This document shows, in pieces, positions 25,757 to 39,600 of a stretch of DNA of 64,000 nt; positions within the stretch are counted from its first letter, which is position 1, and each line of letters begins with the position of its first letter. Source of the stretch: Motacilla alba alba (taxonomy: Eukaryota; Chordata; Aves; Passeriformes; Motacillidae). The stretch is from positions 7,746,149 to 7,810,148 of the forward strand of contig NC_052027.1 in assembly GCF_015832195.1 (NCBI RefSeq), read 5' to 3'. The notes beneath the pieces were generated by a model. That model made no database searches. It worked only from the letters and a program-made list of their open reading frames with translations, and was not told where the DNA came from. The translations under genes were made by a program, and so were the position numbers.

Positions 25757-28700
25757 GTATGCAGTAATTCGTTTAATCTAACACAATTTGAGATCCCTGA
25801 ATAAATATGCAATCCCCATAAATATTAATACTTTATTATTAAGTAAGTGCTTCTTGCTTGTAACTGACCTAGTAAGTTCTGAAATATCTGCTGCTGACAT
25901 CAGTGAGGAAATTTTTAAATTTATATGAAAACCTGTTAGCAAGTTCAAAAGGCATGAAAAATCCACCGCTTTGCTCCTTTTACAGCAAATTTTACTATAC
26001 TGCTGCAAACTCCTGAAACATCCATTTTCCACGCTGCACTTTTTCCTGAAACACTTTCAAACGCAAATCTAAAAAGCCAAGGCACAGGAACAGCTCTGGC
26101 CCTCCAGACCACCGCCAAGTCTGACGAACAGCCAAATCTGCTGCAGCTCCTTGCTCTGTCCAACACCCCAGGATGTCCCAGGAATAAAAGGGCAGATGAA
26201 AAGCACTGACAGTGTCTTTCATTCCCCTCGCTTCACGCAGATTTCCAGAGCAGCACAACACGTTGGAGCAGCAGCTGGAGGGTTGCTGGGCACATAACTG
26301 CACTTCATAAAATAGCATCTGACCTCCTGCACTCCTAGCACTAGAATGCTCTTAATGAGCTGTAGCCTGGGAATGGCTGGAGATTCCTAAAATAGTCAGT
26401 TAATGAAGACTGACGTGCACCAAACTGTGACAGCGAGGGGAGCAATGGATGTGGCAGCCAGCTTGGGATTAATGCAGCACACATGGCCAGGGCTGCTGCC
26501 AAAGCGCTTCCTGAGCTGTAAGGCCTCCATAAAACAAAAACAAACAAATACGAACCCCCTCCCACAATAAAGTTTATTTCCTAAGATACTTTTGTGACAT
26601 TAACAGTTCATGTCTAATTACTCATTGAGTACAATGAAATCACTTAGAGCATCCTTGTGTTTACATAACAGCCACTCTCAAAGCATGTTTATTGCCAGAG
26701 GTAACCAAGAACCTTTATCTCAGTATCTCTTACAAGAGGATTTAAACAGCATCAGCGTGATCCTTAATCATAAAGGCAAAAGTAAATAAACAAATGAAAA
26801 ATTTTACAAAAAGTAAAAACCAAGGGTCACACAGACATATGCTGTTCAAAACTTCCTACTGAGATTATTACAATTCAAGACATGATAGTGTATGAAAAGA
26901 AATACATAATTTTGAAGTACTGCAGCTGCAAAGTCTGTTAGTTACAGGCACAGCAGATGAGAGAAAAAGATCTCTGTTATTAATCAGAATTCATATTTAA
27001 GAAACAGTGGTTGTTAAGTAACTCCCCTGAATCCTAATCACAACCAGGAGGGTACCAATTATTCTGACTCTGTTACTATTCATTAATATCACGCTGAAAT
27101 CTTGTTTGTTTCCACAAGCTGGGGTGGGAGATGAAGGAAATCAACTTTGAGGGGGTTGCGCTCCTGGGTTTTTTTTGAAGTGCATCTGTACCTGAACCAG
27201 CTGAACCCACAGAGATCAGGCAGTCAGGATACAAACAAGAATCCACATTTGACTAATTGGAAGGTCAGGTAAACAAAGTTCCTTTATCATAACAAGAAGA
27301 TATGTTCTTCCTAGTAGTCTTGCAATTAGCTTTATGCATCTCTTGCCCTGACAACAAATGAAACCTCTGCTGAAATGAAAGAAATACTATTATACCATTC
27401 CCTACATATTACTTTCTGAAAGGCTTTTCCCCCTCCAAGATTGACCTAATGCTTAATTAAAGTTACACAGAGAAGCAGAGAAAGATCTAAAGCACCAAGC
27501 CAGCAATGACTGGAAACTGTTCAATCTGATTTTCTGTATAATGATATTCTCTTATCAGCACAAGCAAAACAACAACAAACGTGAGCTGTAATACTGGTCA
27601 AAATGTGTTAACACATTGTGGGGAAGGCTTTTTAGTTTTGCTTTTAAGCCTCTGCCATTTTGGAAAGTAACCAAAGTATAATTCTGCTTCTCTTGATTGA
27701 CAAAACCTGCTATACCTTTAATTAAATCTGTGACTGTATGCCATCTTTTCAGTAAGAATAAGGAATTAAAAACTGATTTTCTAGAAGAGAACCCCTTCTC
27801 CCTACTGAAAAACAGTATAATTTTTTTATCAATATATATATAGCATGATTAGCTGAGATCATATGTATGGCATTTCCAGAATAAAACTAATCAGTGTTAC
27901 ATGCTCTCCATCATTACTCTATTTGCATTTTCTCCTGGAAGGCTTCCAAAGAAAGACAAAAATCTGCTTAGAAAGAGGCAAAATGGTCTGAATGTCTACC
28001 CCTGAGTGGGGCATCTAGCAGAAAACCTCATAGCCAGAGCTCGCTAGACCTGACTGTTTTCACTGGAGCATCACTGGACATCGTGACCTGCAGAGCACAC
28101 ACAGCGATGGGAAGTCCAGCCAGACCCCTGCAGCCTTAGAGGCAGAAATGGAGCAGACTGACAGCTCAGCCAGCCCTCAATTCACACACCACTGACCCTC
28201 TCCCTCCTGGGGCTGCATCCTCAGATGATGGATTCACCAAGAGCATTGTGCAGCGGAGATTCCCCTCAAGGTTTGGTCTGAGGGCACCCAAACGCAGGAC
28301 AGCAGCCATGGCCACGCACTGACTGCTTCAGAAGAGATGGGGACTTTTGGTAACTCCTCCTCAAGCTTGTGACAGGCAAATAAAACTCAAGAAGGTAACG
28401 CCTCCCACATTTTGGGAATTCAGTTGCCATGTATATGCCTGCGTCTGGGATAACCATCCCAAGATGGTTACAGAAGGATCTTATCAACTTCCAGACAGAA
28501 AATGGGGCAGGGGAAATAAAAGTCAATCCTTTCAGGTTTCACAAGAAAGCTAAATAAATGCCACCCAAAAAGAATTAGAGAACAGCTCAAAAGAAAGAAG
28601 CAGAGGGCTATTTTTCTTCTTTCCTCTCAATAGTATGGGTTTTAATACCAATCTCCTGACTGGGCTTTTCAAGGATTAGGGCTGAGGGAACTGCCTGAAT

Positions 28701-30045
28701 CTGAATACTTCCAGCCTCACTGGAGAGATGAGCAAGATACCAGAAGGAGCAAAGTTTTCAGGCATTTTTAATCTCCATTATGGGATTATCAGGTCTGCAA
28801 AGATCCCTGTATTTCCATGAGTACCTAAGGGAACAGACAAGCTGAGGATGTGGCAGGAGACTCCAGTACTATCTAAATTATCTCAGAAGAGGAGAACACC
28901 AGAGACTTCATCCCAAGCAGCAGTGAAGATCACTTAGGAAACACAGTGAGAGCTCCCTGTGCCTCTGCTTTGACTGGCCCTGCAGAAGAGTACACTGCAG
29001 CCTCAAAGTGAGCATCTCTGAGGGCAGAATTCCAAGGTTTAGGGAAAAATACTCATCTGCAGGCCCATCACACAGGAGAACAGGACAAAGCTTGGTGCTT
29101 CAGCCATGTCCTGACAGAAAACATTTCCTCCTACAAGCAATGACAAGCAGTTGTCAAGTGACAAATATGTCATGAATATCAAATGTCAGATTGAAAGGGT
29201 GTGAAACAACCCTGACATCAGCTTTAAGTATGAAGCTCCCTAAGGCATGTTCAGGGGGTGATCTTGTAAGCATTATTTGCTGAATTTTGAACAAACAAAA
29301 TGCTTTGGGAAGCTTTAGGGGGTGCATGGAATGCAATTTGTACATACAAAACTGTTCTCACTGAACAGCAACTACATTTCTGCATGACACAGAAGGCAGG
29401 GTTCAAAATCAAGCTCATGCAAAGTGAACCTTTGTGATTTAAACATTAAGTGCCATTCCTCTCTGTCAAAAGGGGCAGAATAAAGTAACATTTATTACCC
29501 ATTCCCTGTCATGAGCTTTGCTATTGCATCTCATTTGAAGGATCTGGGAGCTTTTCCACAGAATCAAACTGCAGCAGAAAAGTGGACAGGAGACTGCAAA
29601 AGCTTTTCCCCGTTCAAGTCTCAGCTCTGTCTGAAGTAGAATTATCTTAACCAGGGAAGAAGGAAAGGTCTGATGTATGACTGCTTTCTTGCTAACGGCA
29701 AAAATGTTTGAAAAAAAGAGCTTTAAAGATGCTGAGTATGGCTGGACTTCAGGTTTTTCATCCTCCTCAAGTTTATAAATAACAAGGTACATATTGAGCT
29801 GCTATAACCAAGAGGTTCTCTTGATAACTGCAGGGAGCTAAACACATCAAGCTCTAGACCAGTTAAATAAAAACACAGTTTATCTGAGAAACTTAGTAGT
29901 TGGGAGGTGAACAGAAAAAGCATCCTCACAGCATTTTTGAGGTAGACAGAAAAGGGGATAGATCAGAGGAAGCAGGACCACACACTGTATATATTCTAAT
30001 ACATGAATCATGATCCAAAAATAATAAGAGTTGCATTCTTCCTAA

Positions 30046-30070
30046 TTTTAAGATCTTGATGATCTTAAAA
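30046..30070. repeat. Perfect 10-bp inverted repeat, 5-nt loop
   Basis: TTTTAAGATC and GATCTTAAAA flank TTGAT. AT-rich and short, so it may be chance. Confidence 0.75.
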
Positions 30071-32367
30071 AAAACTTTACTCATGAACTACGATGACCCT
30101 GAAAACTCAGCATGATACAATCCCTTATATGTTACTTTTTTTAACAGATTGTCAAACTCCTTATTTCCAGATATTAATGCTAAATTATTCTTTTAGTTCC
30201 TTAAGACACTTTTATTTTGATCTTCAATGTAAAGGAAAGTCAATATTTGTACCACATTAGAAGTGATACAAACACACATGAATGAAGAAGCTAAAAAGAC
30301 GCAACCAAAATTAAAACTTCATTTGCACAAAGGATACTAACACTCCACTGACTCTCCCCTGTTCAAGCTAAGTGTAGCTGTGCTGATCCCACCGTATTCC
30401 ACAGCATCCCTTTGCCACAGCTCACCAGTGAATCCTAAACATGGCTTATTTCATCCCAGCAAGGCCAATGACCTGACTTCCTACAAGCCCCACTCGTGGA
30501 AGTGTTCTGCCATGAAGATCTGTCACCAACATGAGCACACAGAGGTAAGAGATGCCCCAGGTTTCACAGGTCCCCGTGTCAGCAGAGCCCTTTGGCATTC
30601 AGAACACTCTCAAAGCAGCAGGAAACTTTATTCACATAACCCTCAAGTCAAAAGTACATCAGATTTTGCCTAAAACTAATAATCTGGATTTGCACATCTT
30701 CCTTCCTCAAGGAATCAGTCACCACATTTTCCAAAGAATCCGACAGTCCACTTTAATATTCAATCCAGCATGCGTAACATAATTAACATAACATAATTAA
30801 ATTCCCAATCTACCCTCTGGGGTGTCTAAGCCTGCAATGATTTACAAACAGGACGTACTGAATGCAGAAAGGCTACTAACACAGTAGTTCTGGCAAGTGT
30901 TTTTTCCTGAAGATGAAGAGGTTGAGACCCCAGTTTCCACCCCTTCTCTGTGCTGGCAGCTGTCATCCTCGAGCACTGCCTCCAAAAGATGCAGGCTACT
31001 GTCTAGATAGATAATACATCAATCTAATAAGCAGCAATGACAAATACTAACTTGCTTTATTACCAAATTACTATGCACATTTGTGCAGCTTAGCACACAT
31101 CCTGTCACCATGTCAAAGCTATTTCTGCCAAGCTCAAAATAGTCAGAGCAGAGGCTCCATTGGTCAGAAGGACATAAAGGAGAGAGACAATCAGCCCAAA
31201 TGCTCAGACTCCCCTATTACCACTGAACTTCATGAAGTTAATGCCAGGGCAATAAAGGAAAGGGATTCAGATTTCCTGTGTCTCGTTTTTCAAACACGTG
31301 TGTAATGCTCTCAACACAACTGACACCAGCAAGTTGTACAGACACTTGAGCAACTCCAGGATCAAGCTCTTAGTTAGCAGCCTGACAAGATGAGATTTTA
31401 TGTACTAGTTTTCAACACTTCGTTCTACTTCTCCAAGCTACAAAATTTAATGAACAAAAGTATCTCTTCTTTCACTCTGCAGCTCATCGCTACAATGACC
31501 TGTTAAAAGCAGTGAGATTCTTCAAACAGCTAAAACTGCCTTTTTTTCAAGGGGTTGGCAGGTTTTGATTTTTGAAATCAAACAATTAGGTCTCTACCAG
31601 AAGTTCTCTGCATGCAGGAAGGCAGCCAGCAGGTCGTTTAATTATTTATCTGCCAGAGGTCTTTTAAGGTGACTCTTGAAATATCTGAGCATCTCCATTT
31701 GAGAAAGTATTGATTAAGACAAAGTCATTAACAAGTGAACGTGTAACTGCAGGAAGAACCTTGGCAGGTCTGTAACACACACTCAGGCACTCAAAAGAGC
31801 TCTAAAGAGTATTTTAAAATAAGTAAACAAATCTATTTTTTAAAGTATTAGACATCTAAAATACAATCAAGTGGTGTTTTTTGTGCCTAAAATTTATGAC
31901 ATGGAACTCCTTAAAGTCAGTCTAGACTAATTGCCAAGTATTACACATTAAATGATTAATCACAGTGAAAGCTCTGAAATTTTCCTATGTGTATATGATT
32001 AGGTAATGATATTTTTTTCTGTAATTAACTGAGAGCAGTCTCCTTTCTATTTCCTTAAAGGTATTGATGAATTACATCAAGGGTGTCTTCAAAGATAGAT
32101 CTGAAATACAAGCTAGGATACTGTTTTTCAGATTGGAAGATGTGGTTTCTCTAAAGCTGAAAAACTTCTTTAATGTGGCACCACTTAAAACTAAAGCTCA
32201 GAGTTGAACCAAGGAAAAGGAAAATGTTCCAAAACAGGGAAAAAAACCAGTTACATTAACAAAGCTATTTAAACATCTAATTATTATTTATATATTAGTT
32301 GCTCAAATACAAAATAGTCTTAGATTTCAGAGCCTGTGAAGGAGCTACCAAATGCCTCCAAAAAATA

Positions 32368-32399
32368 CAACATTTTCTTAAACATTCAAGAAAATGTTG
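32368..32399. repeat. Perfect 12-bp inverted repeat, 8-nt loop
   Basis: CAACATTTTCTT and its exact reverse complement AAGAAAATGTTG are separated by eight bases. It could form a short hairpin in DNA or pre-mRNA. It is too short for a microRNA precursor. Confidence 0.85.
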
Positions 32400-32522
32400 C
32401 CTTGAGTCCTGTACAACTATTGGGCTGCTTTCTATAAATGATGAGCCTATTCTCATTTCTCAAGCTATCAAGTAAATGGTGTAATGGTGCTCTGTCACTG
32501 GTGACAATATAGCCTTGACCAC

Positions 32523-32540
32523 AAAAAAAAAAAAAAAAAA
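32523..32540 (+). repeat. Poly-A run (18)
   Basis: Eighteen consecutive A bases between two C bases. No retroposon body was recognised beside it. Confidence 0.85.
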
Positions 32541-34522
32541 CACAAGAGAAAATGCAGGATTTCTAAAAAATGTTGTGGAAACTTGACAACAGGCCAGGTT
32601 GAGGCAGAAGGCGAGGTCATGTAAAGGAGAATCAACTTTTCTGCCCAGATTTCCATCTGCATGTGAAGAGCCTATGAAGACGTGCTCAAAAGCACAAGTG
32701 CTTTGAGAAAATAATGGCCCTGCTTCTCACAAAGACTTTGGAGGATATTGCAAAGGTGGAAGCTCAGAGTTTACTGAGGCAAAACAAATATTTAATATGA
32801 TGTTGTCTCTATCTCTCACATCTCAAACTTGGCTATTTTGCTTCTTTCGTGCCAAGTTCACCTCATCTGGCACATGACCTCTACCAGAAGAAACCTGCTA
32901 AACTCCCCTCCAGCCTGCCCCAGCAGCATCCAGATGAAGGAGTGCATTCTGTGCTGTGACCTGTAACTCTCTGCAGCTCAGGTCAGGAAGGGAGGTCTGT
33001 TTGTAACAGAATTTTCTTCTGCTGTTCCTTCATTTTGTGCTGCAATTTCCTGGCAATCAGTGCTCTTCCCTTCTTTGTTTTAAGCCTTTCCTATTTTGAA
33101 ACAGGGACAGGTAGTGGGTGTGCTATGCATAGGGTACCCACCCAGCAGTGGAGAGGCTTTTCATCAAGAACAAATCATAATTACTGTCATACTGTGAAAG
33201 ATCTTCCCTTTCTACCCTAAGAGCTTCCTTTGCAGACAATGGACATTTTTAAAAAGAAGCTACATCTCTGAAATTCACTGAAGATTGCTGGAGTCTTAAC
33301 TGCCCATGAAGATGCTCCAGGACAGGATGAGGGACACTGAGTACAACCATCTCTTGATGATTTTGCTCATTGTTGTCAGTCAACCAATTTACCAGCACAT
33401 CCTGCAGCCATCTATTTTGGGAAGATGTATTACTGTCTCTTGACACACAGAGGCAGCATATATAAAGGTTAGAGAAGGAGACAGAAGTCACCACTGCTGG
33501 GCTCCACTGGCAGCTTTCTGCTGCCTCTCAAGTGGTGGCTGTGTCACGTATTTAAACCTGTGGTTTTAAATTCTGGGCCGTGGAACACCGATTGCAAAAA
33601 GGAACATTTGCTGGTTGATGTCCTGAGAAATTGGCTGGCCAAGTACCACTGGCTCTCCTTGCTCCCACACATGCATGTGGGATTTACTGCCAAGACAAAG
33701 GCAAAAAGGCATCAGATACTTTCTTAATTATCTTCTGCATAAAGAGATATACTCTTGTTTGAAAGTGTGATGTGGCAAATGGCAAACACCTGAAATATGG
33801 GAATTGTGAACTAACACATTCAGTCATTGGGGAAACGATTACCATTCTTCCTCTTATATTTTCCAAGCTTCAAGTTATTTGTACAGAAAAAAGGGTACAT
33901 TTCTGACATGCCTAATGGAAAGCTATTATTCTTAATTGAGTACTGTTTGCTCTATGCTTTGAAAACCACAGGATTTGCTGAAAGAAAACAAGTGGTTTGT
34001 GACCATAAATGCCTTCCAAAAGCTGAACTAGGAAATAAAGGAAAGGTTTGAGGAGGATTCTGCTGAGCTGATGTTACACAAGGGCTCATCTGTGCTGATG
34101 TGCATCAGCAGTGCTCTATTGATCACATTGATTTTACCCAGCTCAGGGTTTGACCCACAGTCTCTGAGGAAGACCTAAAGCTAAACAACCTCTAACTAAC
34201 TAACACCAAACAATAACTATCAAAGCAATAACTATTTTTAAGAAAATAAGAGGGATCAAAACCAATGACCATTCAATAACAGCAGCACAGGAATAAACAA
34301 TACACATGCTAAGGCACACAGACAGGGCCAAACCAGAATAGCTGCAGCTGGGAAAAAAAATACAATATACTGAGAAAACATCAAAACTCTGAGGGATTAG
34401 GGGAGGCAAGAAAAAACAGTAGAATAAGGAAATGGCTAACCCTGATCCTGAACCAACACAATTTCCTCAAATACTGAAATACAACATACATCTTCACTGT
34501 TTCCCATTCAAAGAATGGGAAA

Positions 34523-34546
34523 GAAATCAAGAAATCAAGAAATAAA
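34523..34546. repeat. 8-bp tandem repeat, three units
   Basis: AGAAATCA occurs twice, followed by AGAAATAA. It is a minor satellite in AT-rich sequence. Confidence 0.8.
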
Positions 34547-35999
34547 GACTAAGGACCACAGACTTCAAAAACCATTTTAATACATATTTTAAGTCCCCAA
34601 ATTACTCTCCACCTATGAAACCTTCTGCCAGTAAGAGCACCAGCCCTCATGCCTGTGCCCCACAGAGCCCATTGCTCCAGGGGCTCACCCAGTGCTGCCC
34701 AAGGCAGGTTCAACACTTCCAGTACTCCTCTTGCAACAACAGCTTTGAGCTTTGCTGTTTCTTCACTAACTGTGGCCTGAGGAGTTGTTGAATATGCAGC
34801 AAGTTGGAGAGATTTCCTTATATATGCACAGTTTACATACACCTACAGCATAGATATAATGAAATTGAAGCTTTACATTTGCATATAAGGGATTCTCCTT
34901 GTTCCTGCTAACACATAAATGCTACAATCTGTGCTGCTATCCAGGAAAACAGACACATAAACACAAAAAAAAAAATCCAAAATAACTCCAAACAACCCTC
35001 CTCAAAACATATCTATAATCACATTTAACCTCTCTGTAATATAATAGAATTCCTTCCAGCACATCTCTCCACAGAACCATTTTCTGTTAGAGACAGTGCC
35101 ATACATATTTGTTTTGAGCTGAATAACTGATTGTACCCACGTTCTGTCACATCTCTTCCCCAAAAAAGACCTCTCAGTAGAACCAGCCTGTATTTCATGT
35201 TGTGTCAGCATGAAATGACACTGCCAGTCACATCTGCTGACCAAACAACTGTATCGTCAGAAACACTGAGATGACACAGATGATCAAAGCAGCCTAATGT
35301 TCAAGTAGAAGTTACTCCCTGCTGTTTGGTCTCATTTGGCTTTAGTCAAATTATACTGTGACTGTGTTCCAGCACAACACTGTGTAATGGGCTGTAGGGA
35401 CAGAGGGGGTGTCCTGGTGGCTCAGAGAGATGCCCAGCCAGCCTACTCTTCTCTCTCCTGCAGCAGCAGCTGAAGGAGCTGTTTGGGAAGTGCACAAAAG
35501 TGAGTGAGGAATGTTACACAGTGCATTCCCTTTAACACAGGTGTGTTCTTTTAGTGAGTGCCATGCCTTTCTTGAGGTGCAAATACCAGAACCACAGAGC
35601 ACTCAAGATTGAGGAAAACCAAGGTTCTATGTAGCAGCAATATAAAGTAAACATATAGGTTAAGTCCTTCAGGGAACTCCTATTTTGGCCACACTTCACT
35701 GTCAGGAGATTATAATTACGTATACAGCATTACTCTGCTACAATAACACCTTTCAGCTCATGGCTCTATTGCCATCTGATGATTATTTCTGGTAAAATAT
35801 CATTAACCCATTAACTTAAGCCCATTGTATCAATCATCTTCATCCTAAAGGGGCCCTGAGAGCAGAGTTCAGCAGCCCCAGAGGACAGCAGAGCTGCAGA
35901 TTGTGCCCGTGAGCCAGAGCTCGAGGCATTGCCATGAGGGGTGGCAGGAGCTCCAGAGGTGCTGTTCTGCTCCATGGCCTCAGTGATCTGGCATTAGAG

Positions 36000-36660
36000 A
36001 GCTCCCAGACAGGCCTTAATAGGAGCCTTTAATGAGCGAGTCACAGGTTGCTGTGTCACATCCTACTTGGGGACACTTTAGCTCACGGATCACTAAAGTG
36101 AAAGGCAGTAAAGGCAAACTCTTCAGAACTTCTACGAACCAGCCACCCATGCCCAAATGTCAGCTCCTTTACCCTTACAGAATAATTTAAACCCCTCTCT
36201 CTTCTCACTACCCTTTTCCTGCTGGTAGAAAGGAACCTGTATTACAAATGTAGCACCTCTTCCCCCCATCCTCCTTTAGCCACCAATAGATGATAAGAAT
36301 GTAAAAATACCATTAATAACTAGTTTGCTCACTGTAATTAACACCTTTGCAATCTCCTTTCCAGAGAGAAATTGGCGTACTTAAAGACGGCTCAGCAAGG
36401 TGTTATTTACTTTAGGAAAAAGAAAACATTAAAGCTTTATGTGAAAGAAAATTATCTGTTCTATCTCATGGCTCTCAAATACATTTTGCAGCAATGACTT
36501 CCCAGCCTGCAGTTAAAAAACCAGAAAGAACTTTTCTAAAAATCCATTAGGAGCTTAAAAGTATTATCTCCCACTTTGCTGCACTCCCTCTAATGTAACT
36601 GCCAGCAATAAATTCACAAAATTGTTTTCGAGTCGCTTGTTTAGTTATTTATTTATTTAT
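36000..36660. promoter_or_regulatory. Possible regulatory or conserved block
   Basis: Seen: an inverted pair CACTTTAG / CTAAAGTG (36074-36081 and 36093-36100) around an 11-base centre, paired TTAAT motifs near 36017 and 36029, and TAATTA at 36335-36340. A CCTTGCTGAG site is on the minus strand near 36390. The text is unusually free of simple repeats until the ATTT run. The assignment is inference and weak. Confidence 0.22.
36646..36660. repeat. (ATTT)n short run
   Basis: About four units of ATTT/TATT at the right edge of the possible regulatory block at 36.0-36.66 kb. Confidence 0.75.
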
Positions 36661-39600
36661 GCATACCTGGGTTGGTGACAGAGAGGAAAAGCATCAGCCA
36701 CACAGGATGTTTTTAGCATGTCACACCCAGTGTCAGCCTGGGCAGCTCCCAGCTGCCCCCCAGGTGCAGCAGCCCAGTTACAGGGCCAGGACACTCAGGG
36801 AGGGGATGGCATTTGGGATGGAAGGAGTGCTGTGGTGGGGGGCACGTGGTTCTCTGCCAGTGGGAGTCTCCAGTGCTGTGGGAATCCCCTCAGGAGCACC
36901 AGAAAGGCTCTGGGAGAGCACCCCCAGGCTGGTCACACAGGGAGGACACTGCTGAACTCCTTCCAACGTGGCCACATCACACAGATCCCACTGGGAGATG
37001 GACCTTGAACTCTCATTCCTCACAGCGAGTGGGAAAATAAATGTCCTTATTCTAAGGGTTTCTTTCTTCCAGTGAACTTGTCCCTGTTGGGCTGGAGTTA
37101 GCATCTCCTGCTGTTACAGAGCAGACAGCTGCTCTCTATGGGACCCATCCTTCCTTGCCTTGAGTATGATGAGCCTCACATCTTAGTTATTTGTACAGCT
37201 TCCCAAGCCCTGGATGGACATCTGGGAACCATTCAAGACCAAGTGAACAAACAGGGAGATGACAACTTCAGTCTGAGCTTCCAACCAAGGCCAATGGAAC
37301 ATCAAGCCACCCAAAATCACATACACAGCTTTCCCATGGCTTAGAATAAAAGGGTGGACAGGATACCCTGGTAAACCAGAGAACCTGGGGGAAAAGTGTC
37401 TGATTTCTTCTTTCTCTGTTGGCCACCAGAATTTGCAAAGTACACTTTAATAAATCTGTTGTTTTTGTCTGAATTCTGTCTTTGTTGCATAAGAAACAAG
37501 CTTTTTAAGACAGAAAAGTCTGTTTTCTATAAATCCAGAAGATAACCCCTAGAGATTTTTATAAATTTAAATGCTGTTTTTAAAGTAGCTAACTGTAACC
37601 TATTCAAAAAGAAAGGACCATATTACTCTAGTTGTACCTAAAACACAGCACATTAAAATAATTTTCCCAAAATGTTCCTACAAATACTCCATGGTAGTGT
37701 TGGTGATGGCATGAAAGCACACCCACCCCCCCTTTGCTGCTGCACAATCACAGGTGATAGGCATTTGATCATTATTGCAACCACCTGTCAAGTATCACAA
37801 TGAGTTTTCTCCCATTTCAGGAGTTAAAAGGGCTTATAAACCAGAAATCTGTGCAAAATACAAAGTGCATTGAAAAAAATCTATATCTATTTAAATATCC
37901 TCTTAAGGAGGCTCACTTTTGATTAATTTTCTTGACTCTTGAGAAAACTGGTAAAAGGAACAGAGGAAGAACACTTGTATTTATAAATTGGTTTGTCTAA
38001 CATGTTTGAAGATATATTTTTTTTCAGTTCTCATTTTGCATCTCCTCCTTTGCAGAACCATCCTCTGTCATATGTTCATGTAAAAAGTGTTCTTTTGAAA
38101 GTCAGGAAAAATAAATCATCTATTCAGGCAGTGGATTAGCTCTTCCAGACTACCCTTTTCTGTAGATAACAGAGGTGTCATGTTTCCAGCCTGGCAATGA
38201 CCTCACAAATGTGGTTGGCAATATACCTGTAAGAATGGTACAGAGAGACACGAATTTTAAAGGAACCTCAAGTCATCCCAAGTTCACTAAAAACAAACAG
38301 AAACCCAAACATCCAACACCCAACAAAGAAAACCTTCAGCACAAGTTCAACTTTTGCCCTGAATATTTAGAAGCCCACCAAGAGAGGGGTATCAAATCCT
38401 GATCCCACCATATCCAACTCAGTAAAACACTACATTTCTCTCCCAAAAGATTTCAGCCCTGCAGTTGTGATACCAAGTAAAGGACCACGAACTCTTTTTG
38501 GAGCAGGACAGTATAAATGCACACAGAAGGTTCATTTGGCCAGCTGCAGGCTGAGTGTTTATAATTAATTCAGGGGCTAAGTCTACTCGGGCAGCAATTC
38601 ACAGGAGTCTGCAGATAAATGCTGTTTTTTTGGTATTCCTCTCCAAGTAAAAACAGTTCCTCCTCATTCTCTGTCTAGAAATCATAGGATCCAAACTGAT
38701 CCTGTCCTGTAGTCTCATCTTATGCCTCTTTAGGGGAGGGTATGCTCCTTTCCTTAAAACCAAGGAGGCAGACCATTCTCATTCAAGCAATGGGTAACAA
38801 TTCATGAAATACATCACATCTTTTACTTTAGGATGACAATGGATAACCAAGATTTTGAACACGTTGAAAAATTCCCTAGCCAGGCAATCTGAGATGAGAG
38901 TGGGAGATAGGCAGTGAAGCAGTGTCCAAGAAATGCTTGCCAGCACAAACCTTGTTAAACTTGAAAATGTCAAAAATAAAAAAGACATCCCTGCATGAAC
39001 TTGCTTCTCGGACCTGGGACAGATTGAATGCTGACCTGTGTTGGGCTGGTGTTTGGTGTTAGTGTATCCATATCCCATGCATCCTGTTTGATTTTGTCCA
39101 TCTGTATGGGAGAGGCAGGAATAATTTTCAGTTCTTAGGCCACATTGCTCATTTGAGAACTAGGCTTGCTAGAAACACAGTTTAGTGCTTTTTTAAAAAA
39201 CAAGTCATTAATCTGGAGCGTAGAACCAGCTGAAGGATGGCCCAGGTAATTCTACTGTGGCAAGTATTGACAGTGGTTAATGCTTACACAATACAGTTTG
39301 CTTTAGTCAGAAGAGACAAATGGTTTGTGGCCAATTCTTGCAGGTACTTCACTCACTTCTGAATTTTCCTGCACAACGTTAGTATAACACCCTGCCTCCT
39401 TCTCCCTTAGATATTTGTCAGTACACAAATGTCTTTTTACCCTAGATAATCATGGCAGACAGGGACAACATATTGATATACAGCACTATTTTAGACCAAG
39501 GTATGAATATTACATTAGCTGAGTTATCACTGTAAGTTCTGACCTTCAACTATCCAATTTTAAATTCATTCATTTTCAAACTATTAAACTCCTCTCTGTC

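Larger units (their letters stand above)
25757..35999. other. Intronic sequence, no recognised gene
   Basis: Unique sequence with two small inverted repeats and one poly-A run (listed). A slowly evolving look (AT-rich homeobox-type motifs, few simple repeats) at 26.33-26.56 kb and 31.62-31.78 kb suggests possible conserved elements, but I cannot support them further. Confidence 0.6.

Noticed and set aside
38182..38229. Possible 39-bp microexon with TTTCCAG acceptor and GTAAGA donor on the plus strand
   Set aside because: The acceptor pyrimidine tract is weak, and the 13-residue product matches nothing known. Chance pairs like this are expected in 64 kb.
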